A stretch of DNA of 34,195 bases from Bacteroidales bacterium. GTDB taxonomy: Bacteria > Bacteroidota > Bacteroidia > Bacteroidales > PUMT01. The translations under genes were made by a program, and so were the position numbers. Shown here piece after piece: positions 1-9,039 of this stretch (its first letter is position 1; each line of letters begins with the position of its first letter). The stretch covers positions 1 through 34,195 of the forward strand of contig SLGC01000382.1 in assembly GCA_007123885.1 (NCBI GenBank), written 5' to 3'. Below the pieces are notes generated by a model. It was not told the DNA's origin, made no database searches, and saw nothing but the letters and a program-made list of their open reading frames with translations.

Positions 1-372
1 TAACCGGAGTAATACTCCTGTTTGAATCAGCAGGCGCATCAAAACCAGAAATGCACCGGTGAAATACACGGCAGCTATAATGCTTATAAGGCTTATACCG
101 GCCGAGGCTTCAGGTCCTGCGGAATAGACAGGCTGGATACTCCTGAAGTTTTCATTAATCGCCTGAAACATGATTGTGTTGTCAGCAGGCACGAGCGGCA
201 CGGCATACCGGATTGGAAACAATGGTAATAAGACTGATGAGCTCAATGCACCAATAAAATACCACCGGTTGGCATGGTAAAAGGTTTCGTTTCGCAGGAA
301 CAGCCAGTAAACAATGTAAAACAGGGCAATGCCGGCAGAACTGCGGATCAGGAATGCAAATAATGGTTCCAT
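1..372 (-). CDS. BlaR1/MecR1-like M56-family membrane protein, N-terminal part (runs off the window)
   Basis: Manual reverse translation from CAT at 370-372: MEPLFAFLIRSSAGIALFYIVYWLFLRNETFYHANRWYFIGALSSSVLLPLFPIRY...; typical BlaR1 N-terminal TM segments, directly downstream of a BlaI-like gene. Confidence 0.75.
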   Translation of the reverse strand, partial: MEPLFAFLIRSSAGIALFYIVYWLFLRNETFYHANRWYFIGALSSSVLLPLFPIRYAVPLVPADNTIMFQAINENFRSIQPVYSAGPEASAGISLISIIAAVYFTGAFLVLMRLLIQTGVLLRL

Positions 373-374
373 AT

Positions 375-755
375 TTATTGATGGTTATGAGAGTTGTCTA
401 ATTCCTCCCCGGTTTTTTTTAAAATTTCTTCCAGGTCCTCTATATCAAGATTGTTCTCCCTGGCGAAAAAAGTTGCCATTTTCGGGAACGACCCGTTGAA
501 ATAATTGTTGAGTAACGATTTAAACTGGAACCCTGTGTATTCCTTTTTGCTGATCTCAGGTAAAAACAGGTTGACATTCCCGATCTTTTTGCGCGAAACA
601 AACCCTTTCCTTTCCAGTACATTTAACACGGTAGCCACTGTAGTATAAGCAGGTTTGGGCTTTTTAAACCTGTTGACAATATCCTTTACAACAGCCTCTT
701 CCAACTCCCAGAGAATCTGCATAACCTGCTCTTCTGCTTTTGTAAGTTTCTTCAT
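375..755 (-). CDS. BlaI/MecI/CopY-family transcriptional repressor
   Basis: MKKLTKAEEQVMQILWELEEAVVKDIV...YTTVATVLNVLERKGFVSRKK: winged-helix BlaI family signature; 126 aa; next to BlaR1-like gene. Confidence 0.92.
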   Translation of the reverse strand: MKKLTKAEEQVMQILWELEEAVVKDIVNRFKKPKPAYTTVATVLNVLERKGFVSRKKIGNVNLFLPEISKKEYTGFQFKSLLNNYFNGSFPKMATFFARENNLDIEDLEEILKKTGEELDNSHNHQ

Positions 756-812
756 TATATTTAATTACGTGTATTGTTAATCCATTAATCCTCCGGGCTG
801 CATACTCATTCC

Positions 813-828
813 TACTACAAATATAGTA
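813..828. promoter_or_regulatory. Candidate BlaI-type operator O1, TACTACAAATATAGTA
   Basis: Perfect TACTA-N6-TAGTA dyad; contains minus-strand TATATTTG (818-825), matching the Bacteroidota -7 box TAnnTTTG, upstream of the BlaI-like gene. Confidence 0.7.
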
Positions 829-865
829 AACAAAATCAATTATCCTACTATTTTTTTAATTTTTT

Positions 866-881
866 TACTACTTTTATAGTA
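866..881. promoter_or_regulatory. Candidate BlaI-type operator O2, TACTACTTTTATAGTA
   Basis: Perfect TACTA-N6-TAGTA dyad, same spacing as O1; lies 50 bp upstream of the sulfatase ATG, overlapping the expected -33 position for a TAAACTTG -7-like box at 895-902. Confidence 0.7.
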
Positions 882-931
882 TTCATAGTTAATATAAACT
901 TGTCATGGACCTTTTTGAAAAATAGAGAAAG

Positions 932-2542
932 ATGAAGAACACAATTATTCCGTTGGTATGTATTTCTACATTGGCTGCTTGCACCTCTTCCGTAAAGGAA
1001 CAAAGCCTGAAAAAACCAAATATTCTGCTAATTTATGCTGATGATGTGGGGATAGGGGATCTCAGCTGCTATGGAGCCAAACTTATTTGCACACCAAATA
1101 TTGATGCCATTGCCCAAAACGGGATACGTTTCACCAATGCGTATGCAACTTCGGCCATGTCTACACCCAGCCGCTTCTCGTTGCTTACCGGCATTTATGC
1201 TTTCAGGTTACCTGGTTCCGGGATATTGTCGGCCGAAGATCCTTTGATCATAGAGCCCGGCAGCTTCACACTTCCGGAAATGCTTCGTCAAAATGGTTAC
1301 CGTACCGGTATTGTAGGGAAGTGGCATTTGGGACTTGGTGACACCTATGGCGGCCTGGATTGGAACGCAGATATAGCTCCAGGGCCACTGGAAGTTGGTT
1401 TTGATGAATCCTTCCTGCTGCCAGTGACCAACGACCGTGTTCCGACGGTATATATTGATGGACACCGGGTTTATAATCTTGATCCCGGCGATCCTCTTTT
1501 TGTCCGGTATCCCGACGAAGCACACCATGAATTTCAGGAGAAACAATTCGGGCAATATGGAGGGGGACAAAGTGATGCGTTAGTGGGTGATTTGCCCACC
1601 GGTTTAAGTCATCCGGAATTGCTGCGCTATGGCGCCGATGTGCAGCACTCCGGCACCATTGTAAATGGGATTAGCCGAATTGGCCACATGGCAGGTGGTA
1701 AATCGGCCTGGTGGGATGATGAAACCATGACCGGCCTTTTTGCGGAAAAAGCTGAAGCATTCATTAAAAAGGATAGTGGTAAACCCTTCTTTTTATTTCT
1801 TTCTTTGCACCAGAATCACGTTCCGCGCTTACCCGACCCCCGTTTCGTGGGTACAAGCGGGGTTGGGCTACGGGGTGACCACGTGGTGGAGCTCGACTGG
1901 ATTGTTGGAGAAATGCTGAAGGTGCTGAAAGAAAACGGACAGTTGGAAAACACGGTCATTATTTTCTCCAGCGACAATGGTCCTGTGCTTTTTGACGGCT
2001 ATGACGATGGTGCACTTGAAAACCATAACGGCCATGACCCCAGTGGCGGTTTTCGCGGCGGCAAATACATTGCATACGAAGGAGGAACTCGTATGCCCAC
2101 CTTGCTGCAATGGACGAAAGAAGTTGAAGCCGGATTGGTTTCAGATGCATTGATAAGTCAGGTTGATTTTCTTGCATCGTTTGCTTCTCTCGTGGGAGGT
2201 CAAATACCGGGAGGCGTTCGCCTTGACAGTCGTGACATATTACCTGCCATGCTAGGTAAATGCAATGAAGGGACTGAATACATCGTACAACAATCAAGTG
2301 ATGGCCTTGGTCTTCGTACAGGCAAATGGAAATATATCGAGGCATCGGACAGGTCGGCATGGGCTTATGATCGACACAATATGGGTGAAACCAATGTGAT
2401 GCATATTGACCAGCTTCTGGTTACACAATATATCTTCGATTTGGAAGCTGACCCTGGAGAAACCAGAAATCTGTCTACCGAATTCCCTGAGAAATTACGG
2501 GAACTTGCTGATATTTTGGAGCAAATCAAAGGCGAATTCTGA
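932..2542 (+). CDS. Sulfatase (Ser-type), predicted lipoprotein
   Basis: NILLIYADDVGIGDLSCYGA, active-site motif S-T-P-S-R-FSLLTG (Ser at the formylglycine position), GKWHLG, SSDNGP; lipobox LAAC. Confidence 0.93.
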   Translation: MKNTIIPLVCISTLAACTSSVKEQSLKKPNILLIYADDVGIGDLSCYGAKLICTPNIDAIAQNGIRFTNAYATSAMSTPSRFSLLTGIYAFRLPGSGILSAEDPLIIEPGSFTLPEMLRQNGYRTGIVGKWHLGLGDTYGGLDWNADIAPGPLEVGFDESFLLPVTNDRVPTVYIDGHRVYNLDPGDPLFVRYPDEAHHEFQEKQFGQYGGGQSDALVGDLPTGLSHPELLRYGADVQHSGTIVNGISRIGHMAGGKSAWWDDETMTGLFAEKAEAFIKKDSGKPFFLFLSLHQNHVPRLPDPRFVGTSGVGLRGDHVVELDWIVGEMLKVLKENGQLENTVIIFSSDNGPVLFDGYDDGALENHNGHDPSGGFRGGKYIAYEGGTRMPTLLQWTKEVEAGLVSDALISQVDFLASFASLVGGQIPGGVRLDSRDILPAMLGKCNEGTEYIVQQSSDGLGLRTGKWKYIEASDRSAWAYDRHNMGETNVMHIDQLLVTQYIFDLEADPGETRNLSTEFPEKLRELADILEQIKGEF

Positions 2543-2549
2543 AACGTGA

Positions 2550-2753
2550 TTAACCGGTATGCAGTTCGGTAGCTTTACTTGCCGCCCGGTTTATCAGCGG
2601 AGTTCCAATCTGCATGTTCCCGCCGCTAAAGACGCTGAGGTAAAATTCAGAGGGGCCGGGAATAACATCCAGCACATCCCTTCGCCACTCAAATGGATTA
2701 ACTTCATCATTAAACGTTATCCGGTTTTGAACATCAGATAATCCGGATTGTTT
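2550..2753 (-). pseudogene. Possible C-terminal coding remnant without start codon
   Basis: Open minus-strand frame ending at TAA 2552-2550: ...SDVQNRITFNDEVNPFEWRRDVLDVIPGPSEFYLSVFSGGNMQIGTPLINRAASKATELHTG*; protein-like composition but short and family unknown. Confidence 0.25.
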
Positions 2754-2812
2754 TCATTTCAGACAGCTTATTAATTTCTCGCAATCATTTAAACAGTTAA
2801 AACTACTTAATT

Positions 2813-3508
2813 ATGCATTTAAAAAAGTTCACAACAAGGCTGGCAGGAGGGGCAGTTATGACAGTGCTGTTTTTTCTGGTGACAGCAGATGCTGATGCAC
2901 AAGGAAGAAGGGGTTGGGGAAGGGGTGCCGGCTCAACCGATGAATCACTATTTAAAGGTATAGAAAATGAGCAGGTTTTGCCCATGCTGCAGCATTTGCC
3001 ACGTACCTATGGCGGGCAAAATGTTCCTGCTGCAGATGGCAGGTTTCTGTATGATTTGATACTGGAGAAGGGGTATACACGGGGGCTGGAGGTAGGTACT
3101 TCAAACGGCTACAGCGGATTGTGGATCGGACTGGCATTGAAAAAGAACGGCGGCAGGCTTTATACCATCGAGATCGACCCGAGGGCGGCTGATGAGGCAA
3201 GGGAGAATTTCAAGAAGGCCGGTCTTGATAATGTTATCGAGGTTTTAACGGCAGATGCCCTTGAGGGTATCCCGGAGGTGCCAGGGGAGTTTGATTTTGT
3301 GTTTATTGATGCACATAAACCCCAGTACCCGGATTATTTGCGCCTGGTTAGGAACAGGGTGGTATCAGGAGGTGCGATAACGGCACATAATGTAACCGAC
3401 AGAAACCCTTCAATGGCTGACTTTGTCAATATGATCAGGAATGACCCTGGCCTTGACACCGAAATATTTGACAGGTACACCATGTCGGTTAGCCTGGTCA
3501 CTGAATAG
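2813..3508 (+). CDS. Class I SAM-dependent (O-)methyltransferase-like protein with N-terminal signal peptide
   Basis: LEVGTSNGYSGLWIGLAL (SAM motif I), YTIEIDP, FDFVFIDAHKPQYPDYL, GGAITAHNV; N-terminus MHLKKFTTRLAGGAVMTVLFFLVTADADAQ. Confidence 0.85.
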   Translation: MHLKKFTTRLAGGAVMTVLFFLVTADADAQGRRGWGRGAGSTDESLFKGIENEQVLPMLQHLPRTYGGQNVPAADGRFLYDLILEKGYTRGLEVGTSNGYSGLWIGLALKKNGGRLYTIEIDPRAADEARENFKKAGLDNVIEVLTADALEGIPEVPGEFDFVFIDAHKPQYPDYLRLVRNRVVSGGAITAHNVTDRNPSMADFVNMIRNDPGLDTEIFDRYTMSVSLVTE

Positions 3509-3754
3509 CGGCGATCCTGCCCCCTGATTTGCAGCACGGTTTATCCATTCTGCCGGGTACTTCAGACCTGTTTTTATTTTTTCCATCCGGTCAACAGCAT
3601 CCTGGTTAGTGGCATTTATTACCCTGCACAAGAAGCCAATCCACCCAGACATCCATTTGCTTAATGGAATTATGCCTGAGAATTTGCTTAAACCATAAAT
3701 TAACTATGAATCTTCAATGGTTTCCTGTTGTATGCTGTTTTTTTTATCATTTTT

Positions 3755-3783
3755 TTTGCCGTTAATTAGCATATTTATATTTG
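3755..3783 (+). promoter_or_regulatory. Bacteroidota-type promoter candidate (TTTG-N17-TATATTTG)
   Basis: TTTG 3755-3758, TATATTTG 3776-3783 (TAnnTTTG consensus), about 50 bp upstream of the ATG at 3833. Confidence 0.5.
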
Positions 3784-3832
3784 TACGAAACCTTAGTTAA
3801 TTTTACTTTTACTAACCTACAATCATAAATCA

Positions 3833-5440
3833 ATGAGAACTTTACTTTTACTGATTATTCCTGCCCTGTTTCTTAATTTGACGGTTAAAGGTCAGGAGAG
3901 GAGTTTTGAGGAATATAAAAGAGAACGGGAACGAAAAATGAAAGAATACTCAAATCGGCAGGATAATTTAAGGGAATTGAGCAGGCAGGATTTTGAACAA
4001 TACGTCGACAAGCGCAACCGGGAATATGCAGAATATGTAAAAAAACAGTGGGAACAAATGAAAATACTCGGGGGCTTTGAGTCAGATACGGAACCCAAGC
4101 CTGTTCAAATACCTGAATATATACCAGGTAAACCAGAGCCATCCCGTGATGAGGTTATAGATAAGTTAACCGCTGATAGTCCGGGTGTTATTCAGCATGA
4201 CGTCCAACCTGCAGAACCAGTAAGGCTGAAACCGTTAATTCCCGGTGTAAAAAGAGAAACCACTAAAGTTGATTTTTACGGAAGATTGTTTCATATTGAA
4301 GTTGATCAATCATTAAAAGATATAAAAGCTTCGGGTATAATGGAAAATGATGTCGCCCGGTTTTTTGAAAAAGCAGCAGAAAGCGAGTTTGCCCCCACCA
4401 TTCATAAACTTCTTCAGATTATCGAAAATACCGGCCAGAATGATTGGGGACTTTTTATGATAACCAAAAAATTAGGAGAAGAGCTGTCCCCGGATGATCA
4501 AAATACCGCAAAGTTATTGACATGGTTTTTACTCCTTCAGGCCGGGTACGACATCAGGGTTGGAAGGCAGAATGATGATCTGGTGCTTTTATTGCCTTTT
4601 TCAGATATAATCTACAGGGTAAGTCGCCTGACGATAGGCCGGCAGAACTATTATATTTTTGGCAGCAACAGCCGGGGTAATTTTTATACGTACCAACAAA
4701 ACATGAAAGATGCCACCAGGGTGTTTGACCTGAATTTCTACAGAAGTCCCCGCCTGGCAGAACATGCGCAGCAAAAATCACTTACTTTTGAATTCGAAAA
4801 CCGCCAGGTGACAATTAACCTTGAATATGATCCCAAGCTTGTTGCCATGATGCGTGAACATCCTCAAACTCACATGCGCATTTTTTTTAATGCCCCTGCA
4901 TCCTTTTATCTGTCCAGGTCAGCGGATAATAATCTCAGACCATTGATTTCCGGCTTGGATGAGGTAACCAAAGTAAGCTTCATGTTACGCCTTGCGCAGA
5001 CTGCTTTTGAGTATGAATCTGACCAGGAGCAATTTGGAAGCAATAAGTTTATGCTCCCGGATGAAATAATTCATTATGACAGATCGGACTGTGATGATAG
5101 AACCGTTATCTTTGCATGGCTAACACGCAATTATACTGATCAGGAGGTAGCGGCTTTGATGTATCCCGGTCATGCTGCTACAGCGGTTTATTTTCCGGGA
5201 GGTAACCCTCCGGGAGACCAGTTTCTTTTTGAGGGCAGGCGTTTCGTTATTGCCGATCCTACCTATATCAATGCCCCTATAGGCAAAACCATGCCTCAAT
5301 TCAGAAATGTGCGTCCTGAAATGTGGCTGGTTGATGCAAGTGACTTTGATTGCAGGCTCTTTGCTTTCCATTCACCGGCCCACTATTTTGTATATAGTTT
5401 GACACGTTTTGAAGTACAACCCACTGGCCTGCTAAACTAA
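3833..5440 (+). CDS. Exported transglutaminase-like domain protein
   Basis: Signal peptide MRTLLLLIIPALFLNLTVKG; putative Cys-His-Asp triad contexts RSDCDDRTVIFAWL, GHAATAVYF, IADPTYINAPIG. Confidence 0.65.
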   Translation: MRTLLLLIIPALFLNLTVKGQERSFEEYKRERERKMKEYSNRQDNLRELSRQDFEQYVDKRNREYAEYVKKQWEQMKILGGFESDTEPKPVQIPEYIPGKPEPSRDEVIDKLTADSPGVIQHDVQPAEPVRLKPLIPGVKRETTKVDFYGRLFHIEVDQSLKDIKASGIMENDVARFFEKAAESEFAPTIHKLLQIIENTGQNDWGLFMITKKLGEELSPDDQNTAKLLTWFLLLQAGYDIRVGRQNDDLVLLLPFSDIIYRVSRLTIGRQNYYIFGSNSRGNFYTYQQNMKDATRVFDLNFYRSPRLAEHAQQKSLTFEFENRQVTINLEYDPKLVAMMREHPQTHMRIFFNAPASFYLSRSADNNLRPLISGLDEVTKVSFMLRLAQTAFEYESDQEQFGSNKFMLPDEIIHYDRSDCDDRTVIFAWLTRNYTDQEVAALMYPGHAATAVYFPGGNPPGDQFLFEGRRFVIADPTYINAPIGKTMPQFRNVRPEMWLVDASDFDCRLFAFHSPAHYFVYSLTRFEVQPTGLLN

Positions 5441-5480
5441 GTTCGTTTATCGTCAGATCAAGATGATACAAAATCCTAAA

Positions 5481-7070
5481 TTATTCCTGGTATTCACTTC
5501 CAAAATATTGAATAGATACAATTGGGCTGGAAGAGTCCTTATAACTAACTCGTACCGTGTAATTATCATTTACAAAAGTGTTATCATCAGTTTTAGTGAA
5601 TGAAGATGAAGATAAAGTATTTTCAATAGCTGATACTACATCTGTTGCTTTTCCGCGTCCCTTACCCGTCAATTCAAACTCATATGCATATAATGATACA
5701 ACTTCCTCTCTATTAAAAATGTAATCAGTTTGCCATCTTGAATTCCATCCGGAACCAACCTGATACCTCCTTTGTTCAAAGGGTAATCCTACAGCAACTA
5801 AATTATACCTTGCATCGTTGCTGATCCTTTTTGTTGGGATCACTCTGTGAGAAACTCCGCTTTTGTTAAAACTTGACTCTCTGAGGTTAAGTTCCTCCAT
5901 TAATTCACCAAAGGTTAGATTAAAGCTGAGCCCCTCAGGTGATTCAATATTAATAACAGAAGTAATCAGGTCAATGTTAAAGTAATCTGTCCTTACCCGC
6001 TGAAAAGCAGATTCGCCAGAAACTATGTAATTTCGATAATCTCTAGCTGTACCATCAAATTGAGGGTTTATGACGTAATTTCCTTTCTGGTTTATAAAAC
6101 CAATTTTTTGAGCACTAGTTACTAATGACAGATTTCCGTTAAATGGTGATGCGTGGCTAAATTGAGGATTTACAAGAATTCTCCCTTTTCTATCAATAAA
6201 CCCCCAGTTATTCCCGGAATTAACTGAAGCAAGCTTGTTACCCAAAAAAGGAGAAGCACTTGAGAATTGTGGATTTATTATTATTTTGCCCTTATCATCG
6301 CACCATCCCCATCTGCCTCCTTGTTGGATCATAAAATTCTTATTATCTGGTATCATTTCTGAAAACTGAGGATTAATTATATAGTTCCCCTTTTTATTAA
6401 TAGCACCATATCTATCCGATGACCTGACGACTGCTTTTCCATTAATAAATTTATTGGCCTCATCAAATTGATAATTAATGACAATTAAGCCCTGCTTGTT
6501 GATGTATCCATATTTTCTTTCATTATTGCTAACTGCGCATAATCCTTCATTAAAATCACCTGCGCTTGTAAATTGCGGATTTATAGTTACAGCACCATTT
6601 TTATTAACAAACCCCCATTTCTCATTCCCATCATCGTCAATAACACTAAAAGCAGCTAAACCTTCACTGAAAACTCTGACTTGTTCTGCGTCTTGCAGTG
6701 TAATGACGATCTCACCTTTCTTGTCAATGGCGGTTGGTGCAGCATTTTCTTGTACAACCCACGCAAGGCCTTCTTGAAATACGGATGCCTCCTTAAAATT
6801 TGCCATAATTTCATACTTGCCATCTTTATTTATGAAGCCCCATTTAGGTGAATCATCAGATGTTCTAACCAGTGCCAGTCCTTCATAAAAGCATGTTGCA
6901 TTTGAAAACTGGGGGTTAATTACAATTTTGCCTTTTCTGTCGATGTACTGATATTCATTCCCGGTTTGAACAGGGATAAGTCCGATAGTTTCAATTGTGT
7001 TTTTCCTTCCGCAGGAACTCAATAAGGCAATAACTAAAAAAAATCCGGCGATTTGTAAATTTCTTTTCAT
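5481..7070 (-). CDS. WG-repeat lipoprotein
   Basis: Multiple repeats of type WGFINKDGKYEI / INPQFSxAxxFxxGLAxV; N-terminal lipobox ALLSSC. Confidence 0.9.
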   Translation of the reverse strand: MKRNLQIAGFFLVIALLSSCGRKNTIETIGLIPVQTGNEYQYIDRKGKIVINPQFSNATCFYEGLALVRTSDDSPKWGFINKDGKYEIMANFKEASVFQEGLAWVVQENAAPTAIDKKGEIVITLQDAEQVRVFSEGLAAFSVIDDDGNEKWGFVNKNGAVTINPQFTSAGDFNEGLCAVSNNERKYGYINKQGLIVINYQFDEANKFINGKAVVRSSDRYGAINKKGNYIINPQFSEMIPDNKNFMIQQGGRWGWCDDKGKIIINPQFSSASPFLGNKLASVNSGNNWGFIDRKGRILVNPQFSHASPFNGNLSLVTSAQKIGFINQKGNYVINPQFDGTARDYRNYIVSGESAFQRVRTDYFNIDLITSVINIESPEGLSFNLTFGELMEELNLRESSFNKSGVSHRVIPTKRISNDARYNLVAVGLPFEQRRYQVGSGWNSRWQTDYIFNREEVVSLYAYEFELTGKGRGKATDVVSAIENTLSSSSFTKTDDNTFVNDNYTVRVSYKDSSSPIVSIQYFGSEYQE

Positions 7071-7150
7071 GTTAGGTAATTTTAAATTAGAAAAATCATC
7101 AATCCCCTTTCAGATGGGGTGAGCAGAGCTTTTACGTATTGGTTAAAGTG

Positions 7151-8986
7151 TCATTCATCCATAATGCAACGGACAGGGTAGCCGGACGCGCGGCGGAGGC
7201 TATACATGGTAGCAGTATTGCTTTGGGTGAAGCTCAGACACCGCGCGTATGTACCATTCACGGTGCTCGACCAATAGTAACCCCAGGATCCCAAATGGCT
7301 GAGCCATCCATCTGTGGGAGAGCGGCTCCCGGCAAGTGGCAGTTTAAGCGGTGAGTTAAAGGCGCCATATTGGTCGTTGCTGCTCCAGCTTAACCGTTCT
7401 TCAGTCCACTCCGCCTCAGTAGGCAGCCTGTATCCCGGTGGGCAGGGATTGTTGATACTGCTTGCTCCCTGCCACAAATTGTTATTTTGGGGGCTTCGCC
7501 AATCGCCTCCAGATGTGATAAAATTGCCATGCCCGGGGTTATCGCTGCTGCTCAAAGTAGATGTTGTTGGGGAATTTCTCTTCTCATGTCCATCGGTGCC
7601 ACGCCCCCACTGGTATAGGTCGCCATAGGCTTCGGTATCGTTGCTGCTGGCAGCAACCCTGGATGCACCTAAATTCCTGTCCATCCAGATTCTACCGGTG
7701 GCAGGGTTGTATACATCCCATTCGTTTAATGTGGTAAAGTTAACCTGGTTACCATAGCTCGTACCCACGCTGTTTGTGGCGTAGGCGCGCACATAGTAAA
7801 CTGTTCCTGGTTGGAGGTTATTCAGGTTGCTGGTGAATGAGCCGGTACCCGTTCCGTTAAACGTTATACCCTGGTTGGTCTCTAAAGTGGGATTCTGGCT
7901 GGTGCTCCACACCACGCCCCGCTCGGTAATGGCAAAGCCACCATTGGAAGTAATATTTCCGCCGCTTGTGGGGGTATTTATGCCTGATACTGCAATAGTA
8001 GTTAATTCTGGCAAGCCGTCCTGCGTTGCAAAGCTTTGCTGGTCACCATAGCTTGTACCCACGCTGTTTGTGGCGTAGGCGCGCACGTAGTAAACTGTTC
8101 CTGGTTGGAGGTTACTCAGGTTGCTGGTGAATGAGCCGGTACCCGTTGCGTTAAACGTTATGCCCTGATTGCTCTCCAGGGTGGGGTTCTGGCCGGTACT
8201 CCACACCACGCCCCGGGTGGTAACGGTTGAGCCGCCGTCATCGGTTATGTTGCCGCCACTCTGCGCAGAGACGGCAGTGATACTTGTAACCTGTGTCGTA
8301 GACAGAACAGGCAAAGAAATATATAACTCAACCTTTCCAGAGGTGGATTCACCTGCATAGGCATAGAGCCTGTATCGGTAAAGATTGTTTGCAAGGTATA
8401 CTTCCTGATCAATACAGCTATATTTATCAACTCCTAAAACAGCGAATTCCTCCTGCCAATCTCCCTCATTTATCCTTTTGTCTATCTTAAATCCTTCATG
8501 ACCCGAATGATCATATTCCCATGAAAGAGAAACCGATGTGGGTGACAATACACTGACTTTAAATTGAGAGGGAGAAGGAATAGAAGCATCAAACTCCAAA
8601 TATTCCGAAGCAGAATTATTCTTGCCTGCAAAGGCATAAAGACGGTAGGTATAAATCAGCCCTTGCTTCGGAACAATATCCTCATCAGTCCACGTAAGAA
8701 CATCTTTCGGTACCTCATAATAGCCTACCTGCCACTCACTGTCTCCCTTTTTGCGGTCAAGCCGGTAACCTTCGATGTTTTGAATGGCTGAACTCCATGA
8801 AAGTTTTACTGAAGTGACATTGATCCTATCTGCCTCGAAATTTTGTGGGGCCCACGAAACAGGATCAGTGCTGGCCTTTGTGTCCCACGGATTATTCCGT
8901 TCGGGCTTCTCGCAGGTGGACAGGACAAAAACGATAAGGACAAGGACTGGTAAAAGCCTGTAAGATGCCGGATAAATTCTGATCAT
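7151..8986 (-). CDS. Lipoprotein with fibronectin type III-like domains and C-terminal FISUMP (Fib_succ_major) domain
   Basis: WMDRNLGASRVA..., CPPGYRLPTEAEW, GSWGYYWSSTVNG, GYPVRCI are FISUMP hallmarks; FN3-like repeats PGTVYYVRAYATNSVGTSYG; lipobox LSTC. Confidence 0.88.
   Translation of the reverse strand: MIRIYPASYRLLPVLVLIVFVLSTCEKPERNNPWDTKASTDPVSWAPQNFEADRINVTSVKLSWSSAIQNIEGYRLDRKKGDSEWQVGYYEVPKDVLTWTDEDIVPKQGLIYTYRLYAFAGKNNSASEYLEFDASIPSPSQFKVSVLSPTSVSLSWEYDHSGHEGFKIDKRINEGDWQEEFAVLGVDKYSCIDQEVYLANNLYRYRLYAYAGESTSGKVELYISLPVLSTTQVTSITAVSAQSGGNITDDGGSTVTTRGVVWSTGQNPTLESNQGITFNATGTGSFTSNLSNLQPGTVYYVRAYATNSVGTSYGDQQSFATQDGLPELTTIAVSGINTPTSGGNITSNGGFAITERGVVWSTSQNPTLETNQGITFNGTGTGSFTSNLNNLQPGTVYYVRAYATNSVGTSYGNQVNFTTLNEWDVYNPATGRIWMDRNLGASRVAASSNDTEAYGDLYQWGRGTDGHEKRNSPTTSTLSSSDNPGHGNFITSGGDWRSPQNNNLWQGASSINNPCPPGYRLPTEAEWTEERLSWSSNDQYGAFNSPLKLPLAGSRSPTDGWLSHLGSWGYYWSSTVNGTYARCLSFTQSNTATMYSLRRASGYPVRCIMDE
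7744..8338. repeat. Near-identical intragenic tandem repeat, period 294 bp (98 aa)
   Basis: accatagctcgtacccacgctgtttgtggcgtaggcgcgcac at 7751 recurs at 8045 with few differences; encodes GVVWST.QNPTLE.NQGITFN.TGTGSFTSNL.NLQPGTVYYVRAYATNSVGTSYG twice. Confidence 0.85.
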
Positions 8987-9039
8987 GTTTATTGATGATT
9001 GAAAAAACTTATTCTATAAATAATACCTTTTATCATTGA

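Noticed and set aside
22-228. 68-aa plus-strand ORF at the left edge
   Set aside because: Antisense to the BlaR1-like N-terminal coding sequence, which is a better explanation.
5481-7070. WG-protein internal repeats as a DNA repeat array
   Set aside because: Repeats are diverged at the nucleotide level and explained by protein-domain repetition.
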